Notes: generated from the sequence alone by a model not told the origin. Positions 48,431 to 57,549 are shown, numbered from the stretch's first letter. The stretch: 64,000 nt of DNA from an uncultured Pelagibacteraceae bacterium (GCA_902523615.1 CABYZW010000002.1:1-64000); one strand, 5' to 3'. Numbers and translations: made by a program.

Positions 48431-50911
48431 ATGATAACAAATAAAATTAATGCTGTTTTAGGGCCTACAAATACTGGTAAAACACATTTAGCTATAGAGA
48501 CCATGCTATCATTTGATAGTGGAATGATAGGCTTTCCCTTAAGATTATTAGCACGTGAAGTTTATGATAAAATAATTAAAAAAATCGCTTTAGATAAAGT
48601 TGCATTAATAACTGGTGAGGAAAAAATTATCCCAAATAATGCAAAATATTTCTTATGTACCGTTGAATCTATGCCAATCAACAAACAATTAGATTTTGTT
48701 GCTATAGATGAAATCCAAATGTGTGCAGATCATGAAAGAGGTCATATTTTTACAGATAGATTATTAAATTTAAGAGGTAATAAACTAACAATGTTTATGG
48801 GATCAAGCACTATTAAAAATATTATCTCAAGATTAAATGATGATATTGAGTTTTTTAATAAAAACAGATTATCTAAACTTTCTTATTCAGGTTATAAAAA
48901 AATTTCTAGAATTAATAGAAAGACTGCTGTAATAGCGTTTTCAGCTGAGGAAGTTTATGCTATAGCCGAATTAATAAGAAGACAAAAAGGAGGAGCTGCA
49001 ATTGTAATGGGATCTTTAAGTCCTAAAACAAGAAATGCCCAAGTTCAATTATACCAGTCTGGTGATGTTGATTTTTTAGTTGCTACTGATGCAATTGGTA
49101 TGGGTATAAATATGGATCTTGATAGTGTTTATTTTTCAAATTTAAAAAAATTTGACGGTAAAAAATTAAGAAAATTGAACTTATCTGAAATAGGACAAAT
49201 AGCAGGGAGAGCAGGTAGATACTTAAATGATGGAAGTTTCGGCATTACAGGGGAGTGTAAGGAAATAAACGCTGATGAGGTTGATCTACTAGAAAATCAC
49301 AAGTTTGAAGAGGTCAAATCTATATTTTGGAGAAATACGAATTTAAATTTTAACAATCCTCAAGCTCTGATAAAATCGTTAGACGAAAAACCAAAAGAAA
49401 ATTGGTTAAGAAAAATTCATGAATGCGAAGATGAAAAAGCTCTCAAATATTTTATAAATTATAAGAATTTTAATAATATCGAATTAAATAAATATACATT
49501 AAGTCTTTTATGGGAATGTTGTCAAATACCAGATTTTGTGAAAAAAACTTTTGGAAATCATTATCAAGTCATAGAAAGTGTTTTTAGACATTTGAATAGC
49601 AAAAAAGGTAAAATTTCAGACGAATTTATGCGCCTTCAATTAATAAAACTAGATAAATTGCAGGGAAATGTAGATTCTTTATCAAATAGAATTGCAAATG
49701 TAAGGACTTGGTCATATGTTTCAAATAAAAATAATTGGATAGAAAATCAAGACTATTGGATAGAAAAAACTAAATTATTAGAAGATAAACTTTCAGACAG
49801 ACTTCATGCAGAGCTTACAAAAACATTTATTGATAAAAGAGCTAGTATTCTTGCTCGAGGTTTAAAACAAGATATGGAATTCAATACAAAAATTTCAAAA
49901 AATAACGAAGTAATTATTGATGAACAGTTTATAGGTAAAATAAAAGGTCTTAAACTAGAGCTTGATCTAAAAAAAGGAGCTCTTGAAACCGATATCAAAT
50001 CTCTCAAAAAGGCGGCAAGACAAACTGTGAGCCCTGAATTAGAGAAAAGAATTCAAATTATAATTGATACTGGGCTAATAAAACTTAATGATGATTTTAA
50101 AATTTATTGGGATGAATATGCGATAGCAAGATTGATATCTGGAAGAGATTACCTTAATCCAAACTTAGAATTAATAGTTGATGATATGCTTGAACAAAAT
50201 CAAAAAAAAAAATTGGATAATTATTTAAAAAAATGGTTAAAAGATAAAATTAATACAATATTAAAAAGCCTTATTGATTTAAAGGATTTAAAAGAAAAAA
50301 ACTCTTCTGTTAAGGCATTAGCATACCAGATTTATGAAAACAATGGGGTATTAAAAAGAGATCAAGTTTCAAATTACCTTAAAAATTTAGAACAAAATGA
50401 AAGAAAAATTCTTAGAGAACTTGGTGTAAAATTTGGAAGATACCATGTTTTTTTACATAAACTAATTAAACCCGAAGCTGTATCTTTAAGAACTTTGTTG
50501 TGGAAAAATTATCATCAAAAATATTTTGATTTAAAACCTCCAACTTATGGCTTGAACTTTGTAGATGGTAAAAAAATTCAAAACAGGTATTTTATGCTTC
50601 TTTGTGGTTTCGAAAGATTTGATAATGTTTATGTAAGAGTCGATATATTAGAGAGACTTTTTGTACAAATTATAAATTCAGAAACTATGAATAAAAAAGA
50701 AATAAAAATGACTTCTGAAATGTTAAATTTGCTTGGATGTAGTAAAGACAATTTTGTTAAACTTCTTAAAAATATGAATTATACAATTCAGGAGAAAAAC
50801 AATGAAGTTTTTTTTAAATATTTGCCAAAAAAAAGAAACAAAAAAAAATTTGACAAAAAAATTTCCAAAGAAAGTCCATTTGGCATTCTGAAAGATCTTA
50901 ATTTAAGTTAA
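48431..50911 (+). CDS. SUV3-like DExH/D-box RNA helicase
   Basis: An 826-residue superfamily 2 helicase related to mitochondrial SUV3, the RNA-degradosome helicase. Walker A is LGPTNTGKTHLA (10-21), motif II DEIQMCADHERGH, with SPKTRNAQVQLYQSGDVDFLVATDAIGMGINMD and motif VI IGQIAGRAGRYLNDG. The long C-terminal half is Lys/Leu rich and ends in a basic segment (KKRNKKKFDKK). Alphaproteobacteria usually carry it ahead of fdxA and carD, as here. Probable role: unwinding structured RNA for decay. Confidence 0.92.
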   Translation: MITNKINAVLGPTNTGKTHLAIETMLSFDSGMIGFPLRLLAREVYDKIIKKIALDKVALITGEEKIIPNNAKYFLCTVESMPINKQLDFVAIDEIQMCADHERGHIFTDRLLNLRGNKLTMFMGSSTIKNIISRLNDDIEFFNKNRLSKLSYSGYKKISRINRKTAVIAFSAEEVYAIAELIRRQKGGAAIVMGSLSPKTRNAQVQLYQSGDVDFLVATDAIGMGINMDLDSVYFSNLKKFDGKKLRKLNLSEIGQIAGRAGRYLNDGSFGITGECKEINADEVDLLENHKFEEVKSIFWRNTNLNFNNPQALIKSLDEKPKENWLRKIHECEDEKALKYFINYKNFNNIELNKYTLSLLWECCQIPDFVKKTFGNHYQVIESVFRHLNSKKGKISDEFMRLQLIKLDKLQGNVDSLSNRIANVRTWSYVSNKNNWIENQDYWIEKTKLLEDKLSDRLHAELTKTFIDKRASILARGLKQDMEFNTKISKNNEVIIDEQFIGKIKGLKLELDLKKGALETDIKSLKKAARQTVSPELEKRIQIIIDTGLIKLNDDFKIYWDEYAIARLISGRDYLNPNLELIVDDMLEQNQKKKLDNYLKKWLKDKINTILKSLIDLKDLKEKNSSVKALAYQIYENNGVLKRDQVSNYLKNLEQNERKILRELGVKFGRYHVFLHKLIKPEAVSLRTLLWKNYHQKYFDLKPPTYGLNFVDGKKIQNRYFMLLCGFERFDNVYVRVDILERLFVQIINSETMNKKEIKMTSEMLNLLGCSKDNFVKLLKNMNYTIQEKNNEVFFKYLPKKRNKKKFDKKISKESPFGILKDLNLS

Positions 50912-50916
50912 TTAAT

Positions 50917-51333
50917 ATGTTTTTTAAAAAAAAAGATAATGTGGAAGAAAACAAGTATCTCGTTAAAATCGCAGCGTTACTGATTCATGCTGCTAAAATT
51001 GATGAAAATTATTCAACTATTGAGGAAAAAATTATAAAGCAAACCCTAATAGAGATTGGTGCAGAAAATAAAAATATTGATGAACTTATTGAAGATGCTA
51101 AAAAATTAGAGGCAAATAATAATCAGATTTTAGAATTTACTAGAGAAGTAAAAAACATGAGCGAAACAAACAAGATTAAAATTGTAGAGACCTTATGGCG
51201 AATAATTTATTCAAATAAAGAGGCAGACATGTTCGAAACTAATCTTATGAGAAGGTTAGAAGGTTTGTTATACATCGACAGAAAAGTTATGGGAAATTTA
51301 AAAGATAAAATAAAAAGAGAAAATCAAAAATGA
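50917..51333 (+). CDS. TerB-like (COG4103) protein
   Basis: A 138-residue all-helical protein of the TerB fold: [21 protein letters not shown] in the first half and the family-specific [36 protein letters not shown]. Acidic residues in these helices can bind metal in tellurite-resistance TerB, but the role of this small form is not established. There is no signal peptide. It lies 5 bases after the helicase and overlaps fdxA by 4, within a conserved block. Confidence 0.85.
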   Translation: MFFKKKDNVEENKYLVKIAALLIHAAKIDENYSTIEEKIIKQTLIEIGAENKNIDELIEDAKKLEANNNQILEFTREVKNMSETNKIKIVETLWRIIYSNKEADMFETNLMRRLEGLLYIDRKVMGNLKDKIKRENQK

Positions 51334-51656
51334 CTTATATAGTAAATGATAAATGCATTAAGTGTAAATTAACAGATTGTGTAGACGTATGCCCAGTAGA
51401 TTGTTTTTATGAAGGTAAAAATATGCTTGTAATTAAACCTGATGAGTGTATAGATTGTGGCGTTTGTGAACCAGAATGTCCTGTTGATGCAATAAAAGCT
51501 GACACAGAACCAGGCAGTGAAAAGTGGTTAGAAATTAATAAGAAATATTCTGAAATCTGGCCAAATATTGATAAAAAAAAAGATCCACCCGCGGATCATG
51601 AAAAATATAAAGATGAGCAAAATAAGTTTGAAAAATATTTTAAAGAAAACATTTAA
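51330..51656 (+). CDS. fdxA: Seven-iron ferredoxin
   Basis: A 108-residue ferredoxin with two clusters. The N-terminal [18 protein letters not shown] pattern supplies a 3Fe-4S and part of the 4Fe-4S ligands, and [16 protein letters not shown] the second cluster. The C-terminal extension [18 protein letters not shown] is typical of FdxA. It carries low-potential electrons to unknown partners. It overlaps the TerB-like gene by 4 bases and carD by about 40, so the three are tightly coupled. Confidence 0.95.
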   Translation: MTYIVNDKCIKCKLTDCVDVCPVDCFYEGKNMLVIKPDECIDCGVCEPECPVDAIKADTEPGSEKWLEINKKYSEIWPNIDKKKDPPADHEKYKDEQNKFEKYFKENI

Positions 51657-52464
51657 AAAAAAGACAAATAAAGTTAAAAAAAAAATAATTAAAAAAAAAG
51701 TTACTAAATCTAAAAAGTTAAAAACTAAAAAAATAATAAAACATAAAATTAAAACTGCTCCAAAAAAAAAGATATCAAAAAAGGAAACTAAAATAGAAAC
51801 AAAAGCAGATAATCTGAGAATTCCAAAAAATAATGAACTTAAACCTGAAATTAAGAAAGTAAAAAAACAAGAAACTGAAAAAAGAGAGTACAAAATCAAA
51901 GATTACGTCGTTTATCCAAAACACGGGGTTGGACAAATAACTGAATTTAAAAAAGTAAATATTGGAGGAATTGATGTTGAAACTTATGTAATTAATTTTG
52001 AAAAAGACAAAGCTAATGGAATGGTGCCAGTCAATAAACAGTTACATCTTAGACCATTAGCCACTATAAATCAGGTAAATAAATGTATTTCTATTCTCAA
52101 AAGCAAGCCAAAGATAAAAAGATCAATGTGGAGCAGAAGAGCCCAAGAATATGAGTCAAAAATTTCTTCTGGAAAAATTTATGAATTGGCAGAGGTTGTT
52201 AGAGACTTAAACAAAGGTGATGATCTCATGGTTGATCAATCTTACAGTGAAAGACAGCTTTTTGAGAAAGCCTATGAGAGAATACTATCTGAGTTTAAAA
52301 TAATTCTAAATGTTTCATTAGAGGATACACAAAAAAAACTAGATAAAGCGTTAAAGAGAAACCTAGATAACCAATCTAAAACTCAAACAATAGCTAAAAC
52401 GACTCCAGCAAATGATACTGGTGACGAGCCTGTTTCTGATAACGATGAAAATTTAGAGGAATAA
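51613..52464 (+). CDS. carD: CarD/CdnL-type RNA polymerase regulator with lysine-rich N-terminus
   Basis: About 283 residues from the ATG at 51613, which overlaps fdxA; ATG 51598 and TTG 51568 are longer alternatives. Residues from about 93 are a complete CarD domain: [15 protein letters not shown] (polymerase-binding tudor-like part), [13 protein letters not shown], and helices with [14 protein letters not shown] and [21 protein letters not shown]. CarD normally stabilises RNA polymerase open complexes. The first about 92 residues are an unusual low-complexity, Lys/Thr/Ile-rich tail resembling linker-histone tails. A strong hairpin terminator follows directly. Confidence 0.88.
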   Translation: MSKISLKNILKKTFKKKTNKVKKKIIKKKVTKSKKLKTKKIIKHKIKTAPKKKISKKETKIETKADNLRIPKNNELKPEIKKVKKQETEKREYKIKDYVVYPKHGVGQITEFKKVNIGGIDVETYVINFEKDKANGMVPVNKQLHLRPLATINQVNKCISILKSKPKIKRSMWSRRAQEYESKISSGKIYELAEVVRDLNKGDDLMVDQSYSERQLFEKAYERILSEFKIILNVSLEDTQKKLDKALKRNLDNQSKTQTIAKTTPANDTGDEPVSDNDENLEE

Positions 52465-52465
52465 A

Positions 52466-52505
52466 AAAAACGCCTCTCACACGTAACGTTATGAGAAGCG
52501 TTTTT
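52466..52505. terminator. Bidirectional intrinsic terminator
   Basis: AAAAACGC and GCGTTTTT flank a TCTCA/TGAGA continuation (one C-A mismatch), giving a 13-pair stem with a short loop and a T-run on either strand. It ends carD on the plus strand and the basic-peptide minigene on the minus strand, where it begins 20 bases after the stop. It is the only convincing Rho-independent terminator seen in the window. Confidence 0.9.
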
Positions 52506-52524
52506 AATAAAGAATACTAAGTAA

Positions 52525-52602
52525 CTATCTTCTTCTTCTTTTCTTAGCTTTTTTCTTAGCTTTTTTCTTAGCCTTCTTTGCTTTTTTTCTTCTCTTAGGC
52601 AT
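52525..52602 (-). CDS. 25-residue Lys/Arg/Ala peptide gene
   Basis: A short minus-strand frame that starts MPKRRKKAKKAKKKA and ends in four arginines: 13 Lys, 6 Arg and 4 Ala in 25 residues, with an AKKK repeat encoded by a tandem GCTAAGAAAAAA unit. A ribosome site GGGAG lies 6 bases before the ATG, unusually strong for this AT-rich genome. A consensus-like promoter, a 5' hairpin and an intrinsic terminator frame it. No family was recognised. The composition suggests binding to DNA, rRNA or another acidic partner. It could instead be an sRNA whose frame is incidental, but the SD argues for translation. Confidence 0.72.
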   Translation of the reverse strand: MPKRRKKAKKAKKKAKKKAKKRRRR

Positions 52603-52608
52603 CTTTAG

Positions 52609-52613
52609 CTCCC
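52609..52613 (-). promoter_or_regulatory. Strong Shine-Dalgarno GGGAG of the basic-peptide gene
   Basis: GGGAG followed by CTAAAG then ATG, a spacing of 6. Most starts in this window have only A-rich leaders, so this site both fixes the start codon and indicates high translation. Confidence 0.75.
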
Positions 52614-52619
52614 TTTTTA

Positions 52620-52650
52620 GTTAAACGAATCAAAATGATTCGTGATTAAC
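52620..52650 (-). promoter_or_regulatory. 5' leader hairpin of the basic-peptide gene
   Basis: GTTAA and TTAAC pair at the base, and CGAATCA/TGATTCG form a perfect 7-bp upper stem with a TTT loop. It lies close to the predicted transcript start, so it could protect the 5' end of the message or act as a regulatory structure. Confidence 0.6.
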
Positions 52651-52653
52651 TTA

Positions 52654-52682
52654 TTTTTATTTTTTTATATGCGTTATGTCAA
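52654..52682 (-). promoter_or_regulatory. Promoter of the basic-peptide gene
   Basis: A perfect -35 TTGACA (52682-52677) is followed after 17 bases by TAAAAA (52659-52654), a weaker -10. Transcription would start near 52647, immediately at the leader hairpin. A full -35 consensus is rare in the other gaps of this window. Confidence 0.55.
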
Positions 52683-52790
52683 TTATTTAATTAAAGTTAA
52701 AAACTTAAAAAAAAATTAAAAAAAAAAAATTATTTTTTATGCTTAAAAAGTTAATGTTTATGCGCTTAATACTCGAATATTTAAACAAAT

Positions 52791-54533
52791 TTAATAAAGT
52801 TTTTCTAAATCTTGTTTGTATTTTTCTAAAATTTTTTTTCTTTTTAATTTCAAAGTTGGTGTTAGCATTCCATTTTCAATTGTAAATTCATCTTTAATTA
52901 ATTTAAATTTTTTAACTTTTTCAACTAAAGATAAACTTTTATTCAAATTTTCTAAATAAAATTCAATTTCTTTTCTATTTTCCTCAGTTTCACTGACAAT
53001 AAGGGCAACTAAGTAATTTTTTTTATCTCCGTAAACAAAACTTTGTTTAATTTTTTCACTGAGACATAGTAAATTTTCAATTTTAGAGGGTGAAATATTA
53101 TCACCACCCAAATTGACTATAATTTCTTTTTTTCTATCAGTAATTTTTAAATTCCCTTCTTTAGTAATTTCTCCAATGTCACCCGTATGCAACCAACCAT
53201 TTTTGATAATGTCATCTGTTTCTTTTTTCATATTCCAGTAGCCTAGCATTACATTTTCTCCCTTTACTAATATTTCACCATCTTCAGCAATTTTTACTTT
53301 ATTTGTTTTAAACGGAGGACCTACTGTTTCAATTCTGATTTTATCAGGAAGGTTGCAACTTACGACTGGCGAAGTTTCTGTTAATCCATAACCTTGTAAA
53401 GTAGGCAAGCCTATAGAATTCAAAAATTCACCAATTTTTTGATCCAAAGCTCCTCCACCAGAAACAAAAGCCTTTAATTTACCTCCAAATTGGTCTCTTA
53501 TTTTTCTTCTTACTAAAAGCTCACAAAAAAAATTGAGAAATTTTTGCCTATAAGTAAGAGGTTTTTTATTTAAAATTTTGGTCCCAAGTAAAATAGTATT
53601 GGTTATTAAAAATTTCTTTACCCCTTTTTGTTTCGAAAAATTTAGAGAAATTTTGCTAAATAAATTTTGGTAAAATCTTGGTACAGCCGTCATGATTGTT
53701 GGTTTTGCAATAACCATATTTGGTAATAATTTTTCCAAACTTTCAGCATAAAAAACTTTAGCACCAAGTAAAATCTGAACATATTGAACAGTATGCTCGT
53801 AAGAATGAGACAATGGTAGCCAAGTTAAAAAAACTGGCGGATTTTTTTCAAATAGTAACCTTAAAATTTCCTCTGCCCCCTGGCAATTCGATAAAATTCC
53901 ACCATGACTAAGCATAACTCCTTTAGGATACCCGGTTGTTCCTGATGTATAAATTATACATGCTAGATCATTTCTTTTTAAATTTTTATTATAAGTTGTA
54001 AGATTTTCTTTTGATGTTTTAAATTCCAAATTCTTTCCAAGAGAAATATTTTCAAAACATTCTATTTTTTCGTTAAGTTTATCTATTGAAATAATAATTG
54101 TATTTTCTTTAATAAAATTTTTAATCTTATTAAATTGATCCATATTTGAGACGATACATAATTTGGGGTCACAATCGCTAATTATATATTTATAATCACT
54201 TTCAGAATAGGTCGTAAAAAGTGGAACTGTCACACCACCTGCATTCATTATTGCTATATCTGAAACTAGCCATTCAGGTCGATTCTCTGACAATAAGATA
54301 CATCTATCACCTTTAATAATAATTTTTTTTAAATGATTAGATAATGTTACTATTTTTTTATATATGTTTTCCCATGAGTAAGAAAAGGTCCCAGAATTTT
54401 TATCATATAAGCCTTTATTTTTAAGTGATACCAAAAAAATTTTTTCATTAATTTTTTTAAAATTTGCAGAACACTGTTCTTCATATTTTTTAAAAAAAAG
54501 TTCTACTAAACTATTAATTTCCTCTATTTTCAT
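52791..54533 (-). CDS. AMP-forming long-chain acyl-CoA synthetase
   Basis: A 580-residue adenylate-forming ligase that activates fatty acids to acyl-CoA. The P-loop is IIYTSGTTGYPKGVMLSHGG, with LPLSHSYEHTVQ, the linker GYGLTETSPVV, and the C-terminal hinge GWLHTGDIGEI, DRKKEII and GGDNISP. Length and motifs suit the FadD-like long-chain group. It starts 5 bases after the tRNA-Leu 3' end, so it may be read through from the tRNA promoter. Confidence 0.9.
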   Translation of the reverse strand: MKIEEINSLVELFFKKYEEQCSANFKKINEKIFLVSLKNKGLYDKNSGTFSYSWENIYKKIVTLSNHLKKIIIKGDRCILLSENRPEWLVSDIAIMNAGGVTVPLFTTYSESDYKYIISDCDPKLCIVSNMDQFNKIKNFIKENTIIISIDKLNEKIECFENISLGKNLEFKTSKENLTTYNKNLKRNDLACIIYTSGTTGYPKGVMLSHGGILSNCQGAEEILRLLFEKNPPVFLTWLPLSHSYEHTVQYVQILLGAKVFYAESLEKLLPNMVIAKPTIMTAVPRFYQNLFSKISLNFSKQKGVKKFLITNTILLGTKILNKKPLTYRQKFLNFFCELLVRRKIRDQFGGKLKAFVSGGGALDQKIGEFLNSIGLPTLQGYGLTETSPVVSCNLPDKIRIETVGPPFKTNKVKIAEDGEILVKGENVMLGYWNMKKETDDIIKNGWLHTGDIGEITKEGNLKITDRKKEIIVNLGGDNISPSKIENLLCLSEKIKQSFVYGDKKNYLVALIVSETEENRKEIEFYLENLNKSLSLVEKVKKFKLIKDEFTIENGMLTPTLKLKRKKILEKYKQDLEKLY

Positions 54534-54537
54534 AGTT

Positions 54538-54622
54538 TGGTGGGCGAAGAGAGAATCGAACTCTCACTTCTTTCGAAACACGATTTTGAATCGTGCGCGT
54601 CTACCAGTTCCGCCATTCGCCC
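54538..54622 (-). tRNA. tRNA-Leu (anticodon CAA)
   Basis: Read on the minus strand, 85 bases: acceptor GGGCGAA/TTCGCCC, D-arm GGCGGAACTGGTAGACGC typical of Leu, anticodon stem CACGA/TCGTG enclosing TTCAAAA with anticodon CAA, a long variable arm, T-loop GTTCGATTC, and an encoded CCA. Confidence 0.97.
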
Positions 54623-54681
54623 TCAATTGTTTAATTATTTATTAAATAGTATAAGAACTAAAATTATATTAAAACTAAAAA

Positions 54682-55287
54682 ATGTTTAATACCTTTTATA
54701 AAAAATGTTTGAATTTAGCAGCCCATAAAAGTTCTAAATATTATTTAGCTGTGGTTTCTTTTGTTGAAAGTTCATTTTTTCCTATTCCACCAGATGTTAT
54801 GATCATACCGATGGTGATTTCTAAAAAAAAAGATTTTCTAAAAATATTCTTAATTGCAACGATATTTTCTGTTTTAGGTGGTCTTTTTGGCTATTATATT
54901 GGAGCTTTATTTCTTGATATTGGAATGCAAATTATGACCTTTTATAATTACGATGATAAAGTTATTAACTTAAAAAACAACTTGTTAAATAGTGATGGCT
55001 TTTATGCGTGGCTTGGGATTCTTTTTTTAGCTGGTTTCACTCCATTGCCATACAAAGTTTTTACTATAGCGAGTGGACTTATTGGATTTAACATTCTGAT
55101 CTTTATTTTGATAAGTATTTTATCTAGAGGAATGAGATTTTTTTTAGTTTCCTATCTATCATATAAATTTGGAGATATGTTTACACGCTTTATGGAAAAA
55201 CATGGATCTAAATGGTTTACAATTATTGGAATATCGATAGTCATGATTGCCACAATGATCTACTTAATTTCAAAATTTTATGCCTAA
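54682..55287 (+). CDS. DedA/YqaA-family membrane protein
   Basis: A 201-residue polytopic protein of the DedA (SNARE-associated Golgi, VTT) superfamily, some of which move lipid carriers such as undecaprenyl phosphate. Family marks are VESSFFPIPPDVMIIPM near 29-45, GGLFGYYIGALF, and FTPLPYKVFTIASGLIGF. Four to five hydrophobic segments are visible. It overlaps dsbB by 8 bases at its 3' end. Confidence 0.88.
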   Translation: MFNTFYKKCLNLAAHKSSKYYLAVVSFVESSFFPIPPDVMIIPMVISKKKDFLKIFLIATIFSVLGGLFGYYIGALFLDIGMQIMTFYNYDDKVINLKNNLLNSDGFYAWLGILFLAGFTPLPYKVFTIASGLIGFNILIFILISILSRGMRFFLVSYLSYKFGDMFTRFMEKHGSKWFTIIGISIVMIATMIYLISKFYA

Positions 55288-55765
55288 TTTTAAAATTGAG
55301 TATTATTTGAAATCAATTTTAATAATCAGTTTTATTTCAATTATTACCGCATACTACATAGAATACATTCTTGGACACAAGCCTTGTAATTTATGCTTAA
55401 TAGAAAGGATACCTTATGTAATAAGTATATTTATAATTTTAACTAATTATATATTTAAGATAGACCAAAAATTTGTTTTATTGTTATTAACTCTAACATT
55501 TAGCTTTTCTTTTTTTATTTCAATTTATCACTTAGGAATTGAGCAAGGTGTTTTTAAGGAGTCAGCAGCTTGTGGGTTAAAAAATACTAGCGATATCATC
55601 TCAAAAGAAGAATTATTGAAATTATTAAATGAAAAAACTATAAGCTGTAAAGATGTGACATTTAGGGTTTTTGGATTCTCACTTACAAGTATTAATATGA
55701 TATTAAGTTTTGTAATAGTAATTATTTTAATAAAAATTAATAATATAAATGAAAAAATCAGATAA
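55280..55765 (+). CDS. dsbB: Disulfide bond formation protein B
   Basis: A 161-residue inner-membrane protein that reoxidises the periplasmic thiol oxidase DsbA using quinone. Both redox pairs are present: C36/C39 in KPCNLCLIERIP and C98/C123 in the periplasmic loop. Four transmembrane segments are visible. It overlaps the DedA-like gene and the coq7 start by 17 bases. Neighbouring coq7 makes ubiquinone, the electron acceptor for DsbB. No dsbA is in the window. Confidence 0.92.
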   Translation: MPNFKIEYYLKSILIISFISIITAYYIEYILGHKPCNLCLIERIPYVISIFIILTNYIFKIDQKFVLLLLTLTFSFSFFISIYHLGIEQGVFKESAACGLKNTSDIISKEELLKLLNEKTISCKDVTFRVFGFSLTSINMILSFVIVIILIKINNINEKIR

Positions 55766-56279
55766 TAAAGTAGAGGAATTTATTAGAGTCGATCATGCTG
55801 GTGAACGTGGTGCTGTCAAAATCTACGAAGGTCAATTATTAGCACTAAACACTATTGTGAAGGATGAGGATTTAAAAAAAACTATTCAAGAAATGAAAGT
55901 TCATGAGATAGAACATTGTCAATTTTTTGAGAAAGAAATTAAAAAAAGAAATATTAAACCAACAAAATTTTTACCACTTTGGGATTTATTGGGAGTAGGG
56001 TTAGGTTTTGGTTCGACACTTTTGGGTAAAAAAGCAGCAATGTTATGCACAGCTTCAGTAGAAGAAGTAATTGATAAACATTACTTAGATCAGATTAATC
56101 AATTAGGCTCTGATGAAAAAGAATTAAAAAAAAAAATAATTAAATTTAGGGAAGACGAAATTCATCATAAAGACATTGCTTATCAAAAAGGAGCCTCCAA
56201 AAAAGGTTTATATTCAATTATGGACAGAATTATTAAAACTGGCTCAAAAATTGCAATAAATATATCTGAAAAAATTTAA
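55749..56279 (+). CDS. coq7: Ubiquinone biosynthesis hydroxylase (Coq7/CAT5)
   Basis: A 176-residue di-iron monooxygenase that hydroxylates demethoxyubiquinol. The ferritin-like carboxylate ligands are visible: RVDHAGERGAVKIYEGQL (first Glu), MKVHEIEHCQFF (E-x2-H), VEEVIDKHY and EDEIHHKDI (E-x2-H). The family name COQ7 fits length and motifs. It begins inside the 3' end of dsbB. Confidence 0.94.
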   Translation: MKKSDNKVEEFIRVDHAGERGAVKIYEGQLLALNTIVKDEDLKKTIQEMKVHEIEHCQFFEKEIKKRNIKPTKFLPLWDLLGVGLGFGSTLLGKKAAMLCTASVEEVIDKHYLDQINQLGSDEKELKKKIIKFREDEIHHKDIAYQKGASKKGLYSIMDRIIKTGSKIAINISEKI

Positions 56280-56282
56280 ATA

Positions 56283-56852
56283 TTAAGCTTCCAGTTCAAC
56301 ATCCCAATATAGATAGTCCATCCAACTTTTATGTAAATAATTCGGTGGGAAATTCTTCCCATTACGATGTAAATCTTCAGTTGAGGGTCTGTAAGGATGT
56401 TGCGTAAGATTCATACCAGATTTTTTTAACAACTTTCCACCTTTTTTTACATTACAAGTTGAACACGCAGTTACAACATTATCCCAATTAGTTTGTCCAC
56501 CTTTGGACCGTGGTAAAAGGTGATCAAAAGTAAGCTCCTCACTACTACCACAATATTGACAGGAAAATTTATCTCTAAGAAAAACATTAAATCTCGTAAA
56601 ACTTGGCTGTGACTGAGGTATTATATAATCTTTTAACGCGATAACACTTGGTAGTTCCATTTTAAATGAGGGACTTCTTACAATTCTATCATAGGTACTA
56701 ACTATTATGACCCTATCTAGAAATACTGATTTTACTGTATCTTGCCATGACCACAATGATAAAGGATAATAACTTAGAGGTCTGTAATCAGCATTCAAAA
56801 CCAATGCTGGGCATTTTTCTAAAGAAACATCACTTTCAACAAAATTATTCAT
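56283..56852 (-). CDS. HNH-family endonuclease
   Basis: A 189-residue protein with an HNH nuclease domain near 95-145: FSCQYCGSSEELTFDHLLPRSKGG (zinc Cys pair, general-base His) and NVVTACSTCNVKKGG (second Cys pair and the Asn). The N-terminal ALVLNADYRPLSYYPLSLWSW is typical of the widespread single-copy bacterial HNH family. No adjacent methylase or mobile element is visible, so it is not obviously a restriction or homing enzyme. Its biological role is unknown. Confidence 0.92.
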   Translation of the reverse strand: MNNFVESDVSLEKCPALVLNADYRPLSYYPLSLWSWQDTVKSVFLDRVIIVSTYDRIVRSPSFKMELPSVIALKDYIIPQSQPSFTRFNVFLRDKFSCQYCGSSEELTFDHLLPRSKGGQTNWDNVVTACSTCNVKKGGKLLKKSGMNLTQHPYRPSTEDLHRNGKNFPPNYLHKSWMDYLYWDVELEA

Positions 56853-56898
56853 AATTAAATTTTAACTTAAAAAAAAAAAACTTTCAATATTTAGAGTA

Positions 56899-57549
56899 TT
56901 AAATCTTTTTTAAAATATAACTTAAAGCAATACTTGATGCTTCGATAGGAATATGATGGTCGCAGTTTTTAATTAAATGTGTTTCAATTTCAATGTTATT
57001 TCTAATAAAAAAATCTTTCGCTTCAAGCATATAGTTTGCTGGAACTACTTGATCGGAGTCACCATGAATTAAGAGAGTATCTGTAGAAGCTTTTTTACGA
57101 GATTTTAGATTTTCTTGATCTATGATCTTTCCTGAAAAACCTACAATACAATTATATTCCTTATTAGATATTAAACCTAAATTTATTGACATCATACAGC
57201 CTTGACTAAACCCTGATAAACAAATTCTACTATTTTCTAAATTATATTTATCTTTAATTTGATCAATAAATTTATTGAGTTTTTCTTCAGCATTAATTGA
57301 TTGTTCTAAAATATAATTTGGATCATCTTTCGTAAGATCAAACCATTGAAAACCAGATGGATTTATTTGACATTTCTCGTGACCATCAGGACAAATAAAA
57401 ATAGTATTTGGTAAATGTCTTTTCCAATTCAACGACAGTATACTAATGTCTTTTCCATCTCCTCCATATCCATGAAGTAAAATGATAGCATTTTTAATTT
57501 CTTTATTATTCTCAGGCTTAATAATTGTTGAGTTTAGACAAAATGTCAT
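56899..57549 (-). CDS. Phospholipase/carboxylesterase family hydrolase
   Basis: A 216-residue alpha/beta hydrolase of the lysophospholipase/carboxylesterase 2 group. The oxyanion region is AIILLHGYGGDGKDIS, the nucleophile elbow LSGFSQGCMMS, the acid in IHGDSDQVVPANY, and the histidine in KNCDHHIP. Without a signal peptide it should be cytoplasmic. The natural substrate (lysophospholipid or short ester) is not determined by sequence. It diverges from the HIG1-like gene. Confidence 0.88.
   Translation of the reverse strand: MTFCLNSTIIKPENNKEIKNAIILLHGYGGDGKDISILSLNWKRHLPNTIFICPDGHEKCQINPSGFQWFDLTKDDPNYILEQSINAEEKLNKFIDQIKDKYNLENSRICLSGFSQGCMMSINLGLISNKEYNCIVGFSGKIIDQENLKSRKKASTDTLLIHGDSDQVVPANYMLEAKDFFIRNNIEIETHLIKNCDHHIPIEASSIALSYILKKI

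Noticed and set aside
51528..51899. Antisense hydrophobic frame of 123 residues opposite carD
   Set aside because: It is the mirror of Lys-rich codons (AAA read as TTT), giving Phe/Leu-rich sequence; carD and fdxA explain the strand.
56283..56852. Homing or restriction system around the HNH gene
   Set aside because: No intron, methylase or mobile-element context; the protein looks like the common stand-alone HNH family.
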